Source: Sanguibacter hominis ATCC BAA-789 (GTDB taxonomy: Bacteria > Actinomycetota > Actinomycetes > Actinomycetales > Cellulomonadaceae). From it: a stretch of DNA of 64,000 nt. The notes beneath the pieces are model-generated. The model ran no database searches. It was not told where the DNA came from and was given only the letters and a program-made list of their open reading frames with translations. This document shows, piece by piece, positions 34,007 through 41,346 of this stretch. The stretch is from contig NZ_JAAXOW010000002.1 of the NCBI RefSeq assembly GCF_012396185.1, positions 372,001-436,000 of the forward strand, given 5' to 3'. The first letter of the stretch is position 1, and the number at the start of each line of letters is the position of its first letter. Made by a program: the position numbers and the translations under genes.

Positions 34007-34026
34007 TCCCGCGGAGCTCCGCGGGA
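34007..34026 (+). terminator. Hairpin directly after tRNA-Pro
   Basis: A 20-bp perfect palindrome TCCCGCGGAG/CTCCGCGGGA, seven bases after the tRNA. As RNA it needs a four-base loop, leaving an 8-bp stem. Confidence 0.5.
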
Positions 34027-34039
34027 GAGCTGCCGGAGT

Positions 34040-34072
34040 GGGGCGGTTCTCGGTTACTCCGAGAGCCGCCCC
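34040..34072. terminator. Bidirectional terminator between tRNA-Pro and the HNH gene
   Basis: GGGGCGGTTCTCGG pairs with CCGAGAGCCGCCCC (one G-U) around TTACT, between converging transcripts. Confidence 0.7.
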
Positions 34073-34105
34073 TCTCGCGTATCCGCACGGCTCGCGAGGG
34101 CGCCG

Positions 34106-34513
34106 TCAGCCGGTGGCCGTTGGCCCCACCAGGCCATGGTCCGGATCGAGCTCTGTCTCCGCCAGCTCGACGCTCTTGCGGAACGCGGCGAGCATGGCGA
34201 CGTGCCGGAGCAGGAACGCTCGCTCGTCCAGCCGCTTGCGCCGCAGCCAGCCGGTGACCTCGCTGTTGCACTTGCTCGCGTTGCACGAACGGCAGGCGGG
34301 TACGACGTTCTCGAACGTGTAGCGGCCCCCGCGTGAGATGGGAAGGACGCAGTCCTTCTGGAACGGCCCCGCGGTGTCACCGCAGTAGGCGCACGCACCC
34401 CACGTCTCCACGAGCGCGTCCCACTGCGCGGGGGTGAGGTCGTTGTCAGCGGCTGCCACCCGACGTGAGCGGCGGCGTGCGGCGCGCGCACGGCGCGTCT
34501 GGCTCACGGGCAT
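34106..34513 (-). CDS. HNH-type zinc-finger protein with altered catalytic motif
   Basis: A 135-residue protein with an Arg-rich start (RRARAARRRSRR) and an HNH-like core. The zinc pairs are C41-C44 and C74-C77 (CRSCNASK). The usual DH of the HNH active site reads KDCVLPISRGG here, with Cys55 where the general-base histidine is expected. FENV supplies the conserved Asn. Nuclease activity is therefore uncertain, although this variant may mark a subfamily. The ATG follows TAGACT (34520-34525, minus strand) by six bases without a ribosome site, suggesting a leaderless message. It has no methylase, integrase or phage neighbour. Confidence 0.8.
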   Translation of the reverse strand: MPVSQTRRARAARRRSRRVAAADNDLTPAQWDALVETWGACAYCGDTAGPFQKDCVLPISRGGRYTFENVVPACRSCNASKCNSEVTGWLRRKRLDERAFLLRHVAMLAAFRKSVELAETELDPDHGLVGPTATG

Positions 34514-34519
34514 GGGGTG

Positions 34520-34525
34520 AGTCTA
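34520..34525 (-). promoter_or_regulatory. -10 element TAGACT of the HNH gene, leaderless configuration
   Basis: Minus-strand TAGACT, then six bases, then the ATG at 34513; no Shine-Dalgarno. Confidence 0.45.
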
Positions 34526-34586
34526 CGGATCGTCAGGCGCCCGCGTAGACGTGTCGCAACGCCGGAACGCGGAGCGGCGGGTCCTG

Positions 34587-35174
34587 CTACTTCTTGAAGA
34601 CCCAGTGCCACGGCTCGCGCGGCGTGTCCTCGACGTAGCCGAACTGACTTGCGTTGGTGCGCATCCACGCCTGCGCCTGCGAGTCGAGCTTGAGGTCGAG
34701 GGCGACACCCCACCCGTGCGGGCTCGTGCCGGGAACCGCGGCGAGGCCGCCGTTCTTGTACAGGCCCTTGCGCTGCGCGACGTCGACCTGAGCCTCGTAC
34801 GACCGGTACGAGTCGGTGATGCCGATGGTCACACCGTCCTTCGCAGCCGCAGCGCGAAGCTGCTCGAACGCACCTGCCGCAGGCGCCCAGAGGCGGTGGT
34901 TGCTGCCGGAGATCTGCGTGAGCGCCTCAGCCGGGATCTTGCCGTTGCCGTACTGCGCCAGGTCAGCCGGGACCCCTGCGCTGGCCCAGGACCCCTCCGG
35001 AGCAGAAGACGCCTGAGGCGTCGCGACGTCGTTCACAGCCTTGCCGAGCGCGGCGTCGAACGACGACGCCGCAGAGCCCTGGGCGGCCACCGTGGACGCC
35101 TGAGGCGGGTTGAGCGTGCCGAGCATCGACTGGATCTCGATCATCCGGTGGGAGATCGCTGTGATCCCGTCCAT
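34587..35174 (-). CDS. M15-family D-Ala-D-Ala carboxypeptidase domain protein
   Basis: A 195-residue protein with a VanY-like zinc peptidase domain in residues 80-195. SYRSYEAQ precedes the zinc ligands H153 and D160 in SPHGWGVALD, and H190 in PWHWVF. It should cut peptidoglycan stem peptides. There is no signal peptide or lipobox. The N-terminus MDGITAISHRMIEIQSML followed by a disordered Ala/Ser linker resembles proteins encoded in actinobacterial flagellar clusters, so export by the flagellar apparatus is possible but inferred. ATG chosen because AAGGGCGGG precedes it. It is divergent from the TspO-like gene. Confidence 0.85.
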   Translation of the reverse strand: MDGITAISHRMIEIQSMLGTLNPPQASTVAAQGSAASSFDAALGKAVNDVATPQASSAPEGSWASAGVPADLAQYGNGKIPAEALTQISGSNHRLWAPAAGAFEQLRAAAAKDGVTIGITDSYRSYEAQVDVAQRKGLYKNGGLAAVPGTSPHGWGVALDLKLDSQAQAWMRTNASQFGYVEDTPREPWHWVFKK

Positions 35175-35302
35175 GTGCCGCCCGCCCTTCTCCTGTGGTC
35201 GCTGTGTCCCATCGGCTGGCACGCGCACGATGTGAGGCTCTCGCCCGGCGGACGGGCACGAGCCTTGGCAGAGTAAGACGCACCCGACACGGAGGAGAGA
35301 CG

Positions 35303-36106
35303 ATGTCCCAGGTCACGACGAACGACCGCGTCCGGCAGGTCGCCACGACGCTCAGTGCCGCAGCCATGCTCGTCGGCACCCTGTTCGGTATCGGTGTGCT
35401 CGGGGAGCGGGTCGCGGAGTCCTCCGGCGGCAGCCTGTCGGCGACCGCGACCCTCCTGGCTCCAGCGAGCACCGCGTTCTCGATCTGGTCGGTGATCTAT
35501 CTCGGCCTCGCCGCCTACGTCGTCTGGCAGTGGGTCCCGCGCAACGCCGCGTCGGCGCGCGGCCGGTCGATCGGCTGGCTCGCAGCGGTGTCGATGCTGC
35601 TCAACGGCGGCTGGCTGCTCGTGACCCAGGCCGGCTGGCTGTGGGGGAGCGTCCTCGTCATCGTCGTCCTCGCGCTGACGCTCGGCCTCATCATGGAGCG
35701 GCTCACCGCGCTCCGCCCTGAGGGCGGGACGGTCGAGCGGATCGTCGTCGACGGAACGTTCGGGCTGTACCTCGGCTGGGTGACGGTAGCGACGGTCGCC
35801 AACATCGCCGCGACGCTCGCAGACTCGGGCGTGGAGCCCGCGCCGGGGACTGCCGAGCTGCTCGCTGTCGTCGTGCTGGCGGCGGCCACCGCCATCGGGG
35901 CATTCCTCGCGTTCCGACTCGGCGGGCGCGTCGGGGTCTCTGCCGCGATGGCATGGGGCCTCGGGTGGATCGCCGTCGGCCGCGCCGCGACCGAACCGGA
36001 GTCGACCGTGACCGCGGTCGCGGCAGCTGCCGCCGCCGTGCTCGTCGTCGCCGCGACCGTCGCGGCATGGGCCCGCAAGACCGGGGCTCGCGGCCAGGCC
36101 GCCTGA
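35303..36106 (+). CDS. TspO-like (tryptophan-rich sensory) integral membrane protein
   Basis: A 267-residue polytopic membrane protein with about seven helices. The segment LLAPASTAFSIWSVIYLGLAAYVVWQW resembles the tryptophan-rich sensory/TspO-MBR group, and tryptophans recur in the GGWLLVTQAGWLWG helix. Relatives bind porphyrins or respond to redox state, but this branch is longer than classic TspO (about 160 residues), so function is open. ATG at 35303 with a strong GGAGGAGAG site; the upstream in-frame extension is rejected. Single gene, divergent from the M15 peptidase gene. Confidence 0.75.
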   Translation: MSQVTTNDRVRQVATTLSAAAMLVGTLFGIGVLGERVAESSGGSLSATATLLAPASTAFSIWSVIYLGLAAYVVWQWVPRNAASARGRSIGWLAAVSMLLNGGWLLVTQAGWLWGSVLVIVVLALTLGLIMERLTALRPEGGTVERIVVDGTFGLYLGWVTVATVANIAATLADSGVEPAPGTAELLAVVVLAAATAIGAFLAFRLGGRVGVSAAMAWGLGWIAVGRAATEPESTVTAVAAAAAAVLVVAATVAAWARKTGARGQAA

Positions 36107-36167
36107 AGCGTCGGCGCGGCCGTCACGCCAGATCAAGCCCGCGCGGTCAGTCCTGGGCGATCGACCC

Positions 36168-36353
36168 TCAGCGGTCGCACTCGCACAGGAGGTTGTACTC
36201 GACGACCTGCTCGTCGGGGTGCGCCCACGCCTCGGCATCTGCGCGGGACGCGAACGAGCGGGGTGCCAGGCGACCGTTCGCCATGAGCACGCCCACCGTG
36301 ATGATCTCCCGCGGGTCGTCGGTCGCCGGGGGCGCGAGGTCCTGGGTCGCCAT
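36168..36353 (-). CDS. Small conserved-looking hypothetical protein, 61 residues
   Basis: A short acidic protein: MATQDLAPPATDDPREIITV start, a GVLMANGRLAPRSFASRADAEAWA core that looks like a beta-beta-alpha fold, and a C-terminal CEC motif ending in CDR. Codon use is as GC3-rich as its neighbours and the frame is clean. GGAGG lies very close to the ATG. No family recognised. Confidence 0.55.
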   Translation of the reverse strand: MATQDLAPPATDDPREIITVGVLMANGRLAPRSFASRADAEAWAHPDEQVVEYNLLCECDR

Positions 36354-36466
36354 GCCTCCATCGTCCCTCGGACGCCGCGCACTGTCACGGACGGAGCTGC
36401 GGTCGTGAGGCAGGCCCCGGCTGGGCTACCGGGTGACCGTCGACCAGCGCCGGTGCACGAGCCCGG

Positions 36467-37201
36467 TCACCGGGCCAGGCGTTCGGCCCACCGGCTCCAC
36501 GGGGGCTGCACGGTCCAGTTGACCCGGAGCGTCCGGATCGCGCGCGCCATGCGCCGACGTCGTTGCGCGCCCCCGCGCAGCGACCGCGCGCTGACCCCGA
36601 CCCGCCAGGACCGGTCGAACCGCGTCGCCCGGCCCGGCCCGAGGCGGAACGCCAGGTCCAGGTCGTCGTGCACCTCGGCATCCACCCGTTCGACGTCGTC
36701 ACGCACCTCGCGCCATGCCGTCGCGCGCACGGCCATGCACGACCCCCACAGGGGTGGGTGCCCGAGCGCGAGGTGCCCGAGCACGTAGTACGCACCGAGG
36801 TACCCGACGGACGCGACCCCGCGCGCACCGCGCGGGAGGTCGTGGAACGCACCCGCCCCGGTGAGCGAGGCGAGGCTCGGATCGCCCGCCATGTGCGCGA
36901 CGACCGTCTCTACCCAGCGCGGTCCCGGCCGCGAGTCGGCGTCGAGGCGAGCGATCACGTCGCCGCGCGCAGCGTCATACCCGGCTGCAGCGGCTGCGGG
37001 GATCCCGACGCGCGGCTCGTGCACGACGACGGCACCCCAGCGGTGCGCCACCTCGGCGGACCTGTCGCTCGACCCGTTGTCGACCACGACGACCTCGGCG
37101 GGTGCGACCGTCTGCTGCGCGAGGAGGGCGAGGCAGCGGTCGAGCTCGAGCTCGTCGTCGCGCACCGGGATGACGACGGAGACCTGCGGGCGCGGCATCA
37201 T
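36467..37201 (-). CDS. Glycosyltransferase family 2 protein
   Basis: A 244-residue GT-A enzyme. VSVVIPVRDDELELDRCLA opens the nucleotide-sugar domain, VVVDNGSSDRS follows, and RLDADSRPGPRW holds the DxD metal site. GSCMAVRATAW and EVHDDLDLAFRLG are the acceptor-side ED motifs. It lacks a membrane anchor. The ATG overlaps the preceding membrane protein stop (ATGA), so the two probably act together. Substrate unknown; a cell-envelope glycan or lipid is likely. Confidence 0.87.
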   Translation of the reverse strand: MMPRPQVSVVIPVRDDELELDRCLALLAQQTVAPAEVVVVDNGSSDRSAEVAHRWGAVVVHEPRVGIPAAAAAGYDAARGDVIARLDADSRPGPRWVETVVAHMAGDPSLASLTGAGAFHDLPRGARGVASVGYLGAYYVLGHLALGHPPLWGSCMAVRATAWREVRDDVERVDAEVHDDLDLAFRLGPGRATRFDRSWRVGVSARSLRGGAQRRRRMARAIRTLRVNWTVQPPWSRWAERLAR

Positions 37202-37788
37202 CGAGCGCCCCGCGCGACGAGGACGCCAGCGACGAGCGAGCCCGCGAGGCCTGTGACGAGGTCGGAGACCGTGTCGGTGTAGCCGACGCCGATGCTCTCG
37301 TCGAGGAAGGTGTGGCCCGCCCACTCGCCGACCTCCCAGAGGATCGCGAGGACGGAGCCCAGCCCACCCACGAGCAGCACGGTCTCGACGCGGGTGCGCG
37401 CCCCGGCGAGATCGTCTGCGGCGTCGCCCTCGCGCGCAGCCCCGCGGCCGCGGACCCAGCGCCGGAGGACGAGCTCCGCGACAGCGGCGAGCACGCCGGT
37501 GCACACGGCGTGCAGTGCCAGGTCCAGCCAGGGCACCGCCGAGTACCAGTCGAGGTGCGACGCCCAGCCGGCGACGACGAGCGACGTCCCGGTGACGACG
37601 TCGAGCACCGGGGACGCGCCCACGGCACGGGGGACGACTGTCCCGCCCAGGACGAGCAGGAACAGGGCCGCGCTGATCGGCTCGCCGAGCAGGGCGAGCG
37701 TGATCAAGGACAGTGCAGCGACGGCGCGGAGCACGTCGCCAGGGACGAGATCCGCCACGAGGTGGCTGCGGAGCGTGGGTACGGGCAC
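37198..37788 (-). CDS. Polytopic membrane protein, YjdF/DUF2238-like
   Basis: A 196-residue protein with about five to six helices. The region LDWYSAVPWLDLALHA followed by EVGEWAGHTFLDESIGVGYTDTVSD carries conserved acidic and histidine residues typical of the YjdF/DUF2238 group. No reaction is established. GTG start with a CCGGAGG site. Coupled by a four-base overlap to the downstream glycosyltransferase, which suggests a joint role at the membrane. Confidence 0.7.
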   Translation of the reverse strand: MPVPTLRSHLVADLVPGDVLRAVAALSLITLALLGEPISAALFLLVLGGTVVPRAVGASPVLDVVTGTSLVVAGWASHLDWYSAVPWLDLALHAVCTGVLAAVAELVLRRWVRGRGAAREGDAADDLAGARTRVETVLLVGGLGSVLAILWEVGEWAGHTFLDESIGVGYTDTVSDLVTGLAGSLVAGVLVARGAR

Positions 37789-37904
37789 GAGACCTCCGGG
37801 TTGGCGGTCTCCGCAGTCTCACCCGGACCGGCACGGCTCGCAGCGCGAGCGCCGGCACGCTTCCTCGATCTGCGAGACTCCGCGACGCCTGTCAAGGTGA
37901 CGAG

Positions 37905-39263
37905 ATGACCAAGCACCCCGACGCAGGCCAGGCGCCCGCACCCCACCAAGGCGCCACCGCGCTCTCCCGGACCGTCAGCGGGAAGCTGCTCTACGTCTTC
38001 ATCCTCGGTGACGTGCTCGGGGCGGGCGTGTACGCGCTCGTCGGCATCATGGCCGGGGAGGTCGGCGGCGCCGTGTGGCTCCCGCTCCTCGTCGCGCTCG
38101 GGCTCGCGCTGCTCACCGCGGGCTCCTACGCCGAGCTCGTCACGAAGTACCCCCGCGCTGGCGGCGCTGCCGTCTTTGCCGAGCGCGCGTTCAAGCGGCC
38201 CGCAGTGTCCTTCCTCGTCGGCTTCAGCATGCTCGCCGCCGGCGTCACGAGCGCCGCCGGGCTCTCGATCGCCTTCGCGGGGGAGTACTTCACGACCTTC
38301 GTCGACCTGCCGACCAACCTCGTCGCGGTCGTGTTCCTCGTCCTCGTGGCGCTGCTCAACATGCGCGGCATCAAGGAGTCGTTGCGCGCGAACGTCGTCA
38401 TGACCGTCGTGGAGCTGTCCGGTCTGGTGCTCGTCGTCGTGCTCGCGGTCGTCGTCCTCGGCCGAGCTGACGGCGAGATCGGTCGCGTCATGGACTTCAA
38501 GGAGGGGGTCAACCCGGCGCTCGCCGTGCTCGGAGCGTCCCTGCTCGCGTTCTACTCGTTCGTCGGCTTCGAGACGTCGGCCAACATGGCCGAGGAGGTC
38601 AAGGACGTCCGCCGGGTCTATCCGCGAGCGCTCTTCGCGTCGCTGCTCACCGCAGGCGTCGTGTACGTCGCGGTCGGTGTCGCCGCGGTCGCGGTCGTGT
38701 CGCCGGACGCGCTCGCCGCGTCGACCGGCCCGTTGCTCGAGGTGGTGCACGTCGCCGATGTCGTCCCCGATACCGTCTTCTCGCTCATCGCGCTGGTCGC
38801 CGTGGCCAACGGTGCGCTGCTGACCATGATCATGTCGAGCCGCCTCACCTACGGGATGGCGTCGCAGCAGCTCCTGCCTCCGGTCCTCGCTCGTGTGTTG
38901 CCGGGCCGCAAGACTCCAGCGGTCGCGATCGTCGTGACGACGCTCGTCGCGATCGCGCTCGTCTTCACTGGCGGGCTGCAGACCCTCGCCGAGACTGTCG
39001 TGCTGCTGCTGCTCATCGTGTTCATCTCGACGAACGTCGCCGTGCTCGTCCTGCGCAAGGATCACGTCGAGAAGGACCACTTCCGGGTCGCGACGATCGT
39101 GCCCGTGCTGGGCGTGCTCAGCTGCGTGCTGCTGCTCACCCAGCAGAGTGCGGGGACGTGGCTTCGAGCGGGGATCCTTCTCGCGATCGGTGCAGCGCTG
39201 CACCTGGCGACGCGTCGGGCGAGCCAGAAGCCGCGCCCCGAGGTTGCGGTCGAGGCCTCGTAG
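37905..39263 (+). CDS. APC-superfamily amino acid permease
   Basis: A 452-residue transporter with twelve helices. The first helix has the APC motif FILGDVLGAGVYALVG with the unwound GAG. GSYAELVTKYPRAGGAAVF is helix 2-3, and YSFVGFETSANMAEEVKDVRRVYPRAL is the consensus segment near residue 220. Substrate cannot be read; close relatives move amino acids or polyamines. AAGGTG before the ATG. Its 3' 128 bp overlaps the end of the opposing P-type ATPase gene. Confidence 0.9.
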   Translation: MTKHPDAGQAPAPHQGATALSRTVSGKLLYVFILGDVLGAGVYALVGIMAGEVGGAVWLPLLVALGLALLTAGSYAELVTKYPRAGGAAVFAERAFKRPAVSFLVGFSMLAAGVTSAAGLSIAFAGEYFTTFVDLPTNLVAVVFLVLVALLNMRGIKESLRANVVMTVVELSGLVLVVVLAVVVLGRADGEIGRVMDFKEGVNPALAVLGASLLAFYSFVGFETSANMAEEVKDVRRVYPRALFASLLTAGVVYVAVGVAAVAVVSPDALAASTGPLLEVVHVADVVPDTVFSLIALVAVANGALLTMIMSSRLTYGMASQQLLPPVLARVLPGRKTPAVAIVVTTLVAIALVFTGGLQTLAETVVLLLLIVFISTNVAVLVLRKDHVEKDHFRVATIVPVLGVLSCVLLLTQQSAGTWLRAGILLAIGAALHLATRRASQKPRPEVAVEAS

Positions 39264-41100
39264 CGCGATCACGCGCCCCGCCGGCGGCCCGCAACGCCCA
39301 GAGGATCGCGACGGCGTCCACACCCTCTTGGAACCAGGCTCCGACGACCGCCGGGAGCGCTCCGAACGCCGCGACGACCATGAGGGCCACGCTCAGCGCG
39401 ATGCCCACGCCGATGCTCTGCAGCGCGACGCGCACGGTGTCGCGCCCGACAGTGAGCGCGGTCGCGACGAGCGCGACCTCGTCCTGGAGGATCACGACGT
39501 CCGCGGACTCGCTCGCCGCGGTCGAGCCGCGCGCGCCCATCGCGATGCCGACATCGGCGGCGGCGAGCACCGGGGCGTCGTTCACACCGTCACCGACCAT
39601 GACGACGGGCCGGTCGGTGAGCCCGACCACCGCGTCGACCTTGTCGGCAGGCAGGCAGTCGGATCGGACGTCGTCGATGCCGATCTCGGCGGCGACGTGA
39701 GCCGCGGTCTGCGCGCCGTCACCCGTGAGCATGACGACGTGGTTGACGCCCGCGCGGCGCAGCGCGGCGACCGTGTCCCGTGACGTCGGGCGGATCTCGT
39801 CGCTCAGGACGAGAGCGCCGGCGTACACGCCGTCGATCCCGACGTGGACCGCGAGCTCCCCGGCGCCGAGCTCGGGCGCGGGGACGTCGTGGCCTGTCGC
39901 TTCCGCGACGAAGGTCCGCTTGCCGACGACGACCTCGCGTCCGTCGACCGTGGCCGTCACGCCGTTGGCTGTCGCCTCGTGGCCCGCGCTCGCGCTCGAC
40001 AGCGCGAGCCCGCGCTCGACAGCGCCGTCGATCATCGCCGAGGCGAGGACGTGCGACGAGAGCTGTTCGGCGGACGCCGCCAGGCGCAGCATCTCGTCGA
40101 CGTCGGTGCCCTCCGCCGCGCGGACGTCGCTCAGCCGTGGTGCGCCCCGTGTGAGCGTGCCGGTCTTGTCGAACGCGACCGCCTTGGCCCGGTACAGCTG
40201 TTCGAGCGTCGCGCTGCTCTTGACGATCACGCCCTTGCGGGCGGCCCTGCTCATCCCGGCCATGAAGGCCACTGGAGCGGCGATGATCAGGGGGCACGGC
40301 GTCGCGACGACGAGGACCTCCGCGAAGCGCACCGCGTCTCCCGACCACCACCAGGCCACGCCCGCGATGGCGAGGGACAGCGCTGTGAACGGGATCGCGT
40401 AGCGGTCGGCGAGGCGCACCATCGGGGCCCTGCTCGCGGACGCCTCGGCGACGAGCGCGACGATCTGCTGGTACTGGCTCTCCCGTGCCGGGCGGAGCAC
40501 GCGCAGCGTGAGCGGGACGGAGCCGTTGACACCACCCGACAGGACGACGTCTCCTGCGACGCGCTCGACCGGGAGGCTCTCGCCGGTGAGGGACGACTCG
40601 TCGAGCTCGCCGGCGGCGGACTCGAGCGTCCCGTCGACAGGGACGACCTCTCCGGGCCGGACGACCACCTGCTCGCCCTCGGTGACCTCGTCGACGGGCA
40701 CGTCTTCGAGCGTGCCGTCCGCGCGGGTCCGGTGCGCGACCTGCGGCGCGCGCTCGAGGAGTGCCGAGAGGTCTGCGCGGGCCCGGAACGCGGCGTAGTC
40801 CTCGAGCGCCTCACCGCCGGTGAGCATCAGGACGATGACGAGCGCAGCCCACAGCTCGCCGACCGCGACCGACGCACCGATCGCCGTCACGGCGAGGATG
40901 TCGACGCCGAAGGTCCCCTCGCGGAGCTCCCGCACCATCGACCACGCCGAGCGGGCGGCGACGAGGATCGCGAACCCCCCGAGGAGGAGCGTGGTCGCTC
41001 GCCCGTACGAGAGCATCGACAGGACACCGCCGAGCACCCCCACGACGAGGGTCGCGACGACCCACGGGTACCTGCGTCCGGCGCGCACGATGAAAGCCAT
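39136..41100 (-). CDS. Heavy-metal P-type (P1B-like) ATPase with CPL motif
   Basis: A 654-residue metal pump. TGES in the actuator domain, the phosphorylated Asp311 in DKTGTLT, and GDGVNDAP in the hinge are all present. There is no N-terminal metal-binding domain. The transmembrane metal motif, CPC in copper or zinc pumps, is TPCPLIIAAP with Cys269 and leucine in the third position, so metal specificity cannot be assigned. The ATG at 41100 has GTGGAGC upstream. The last ~43 residues (Arg/Pro/Ser-rich, after WALRAAGG) overlap the APC gene on the other strand and extend past the usual end of the family. Confidence 0.9.
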   Translation of the reverse strand: MAFIVRAGRRYPWVVATLVVGVLGGVLSMLSYGRATTLLLGGFAILVAARSAWSMVRELREGTFGVDILAVTAIGASVAVGELWAALVIVLMLTGGEALEDYAAFRARADLSALLERAPQVAHRTRADGTLEDVPVDEVTEGEQVVVRPGEVVPVDGTLESAAGELDESSLTGESLPVERVAGDVVLSGGVNGSVPLTLRVLRPARESQYQQIVALVAEASASRAPMVRLADRYAIPFTALSLAIAGVAWWWSGDAVRFAEVLVVATPCPLIIAAPVAFMAGMSRAARKGVIVKSSATLEQLYRAKAVAFDKTGTLTRGAPRLSDVRAAEGTDVDEMLRLAASAEQLSSHVLASAMIDGAVERGLALSSASAGHEATANGVTATVDGREVVVGKRTFVAEATGHDVPAPELGAGELAVHVGIDGVYAGALVLSDEIRPTSRDTVAALRRAGVNHVVMLTGDGAQTAAHVAAEIGIDDVRSDCLPADKVDAVVGLTDRPVVMVGDGVNDAPVLAAADVGIAMGARGSTAASESADVVILQDEVALVATALTVGRDTVRVALQSIGVGIALSVALMVVAAFGALPAVVGAWFQEGVDAVAILWALRAAGGARDRATRPRPQPRGAASGSPDASPGAALHRSREGSPLEATSPHSAG

Positions 41101-41346
41101 GCTCCACTCATATGCCCTCGGAAGGGCTCTCCGCCAGCATGGTGAGCCTGTCCTACGCGCTCGTGGCGCGCCGTCGGCCGGCGCATGATTCCGGGCCTCC
41201 GGGACCTTGGTACCAGGACGGCGCAAGGTGGCGCCGGTAAGCAATGATGGAGAGGAACGACACCGCAGACGCGTCACCGACGATGCGCCGCGAGCGGTGC
41301 CCTTCAAGGAGCGCGATGGAGCGTTCCCGTACCGAGGAGGTCCTAC

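Noticed and set aside
34106-34513. Homing endonuclease or restriction system at tRNA-Pro
   Set aside because: No methyltransferase, intron or intein structure, and the tRNA is intact. A lone HNH-type gene is not enough.
41201-41346. Riboswitch or regulatory RNA before ppdK
   Set aside because: Only a TGGTACCA palindrome and weak stems; no conserved riboswitch core could be recognised.
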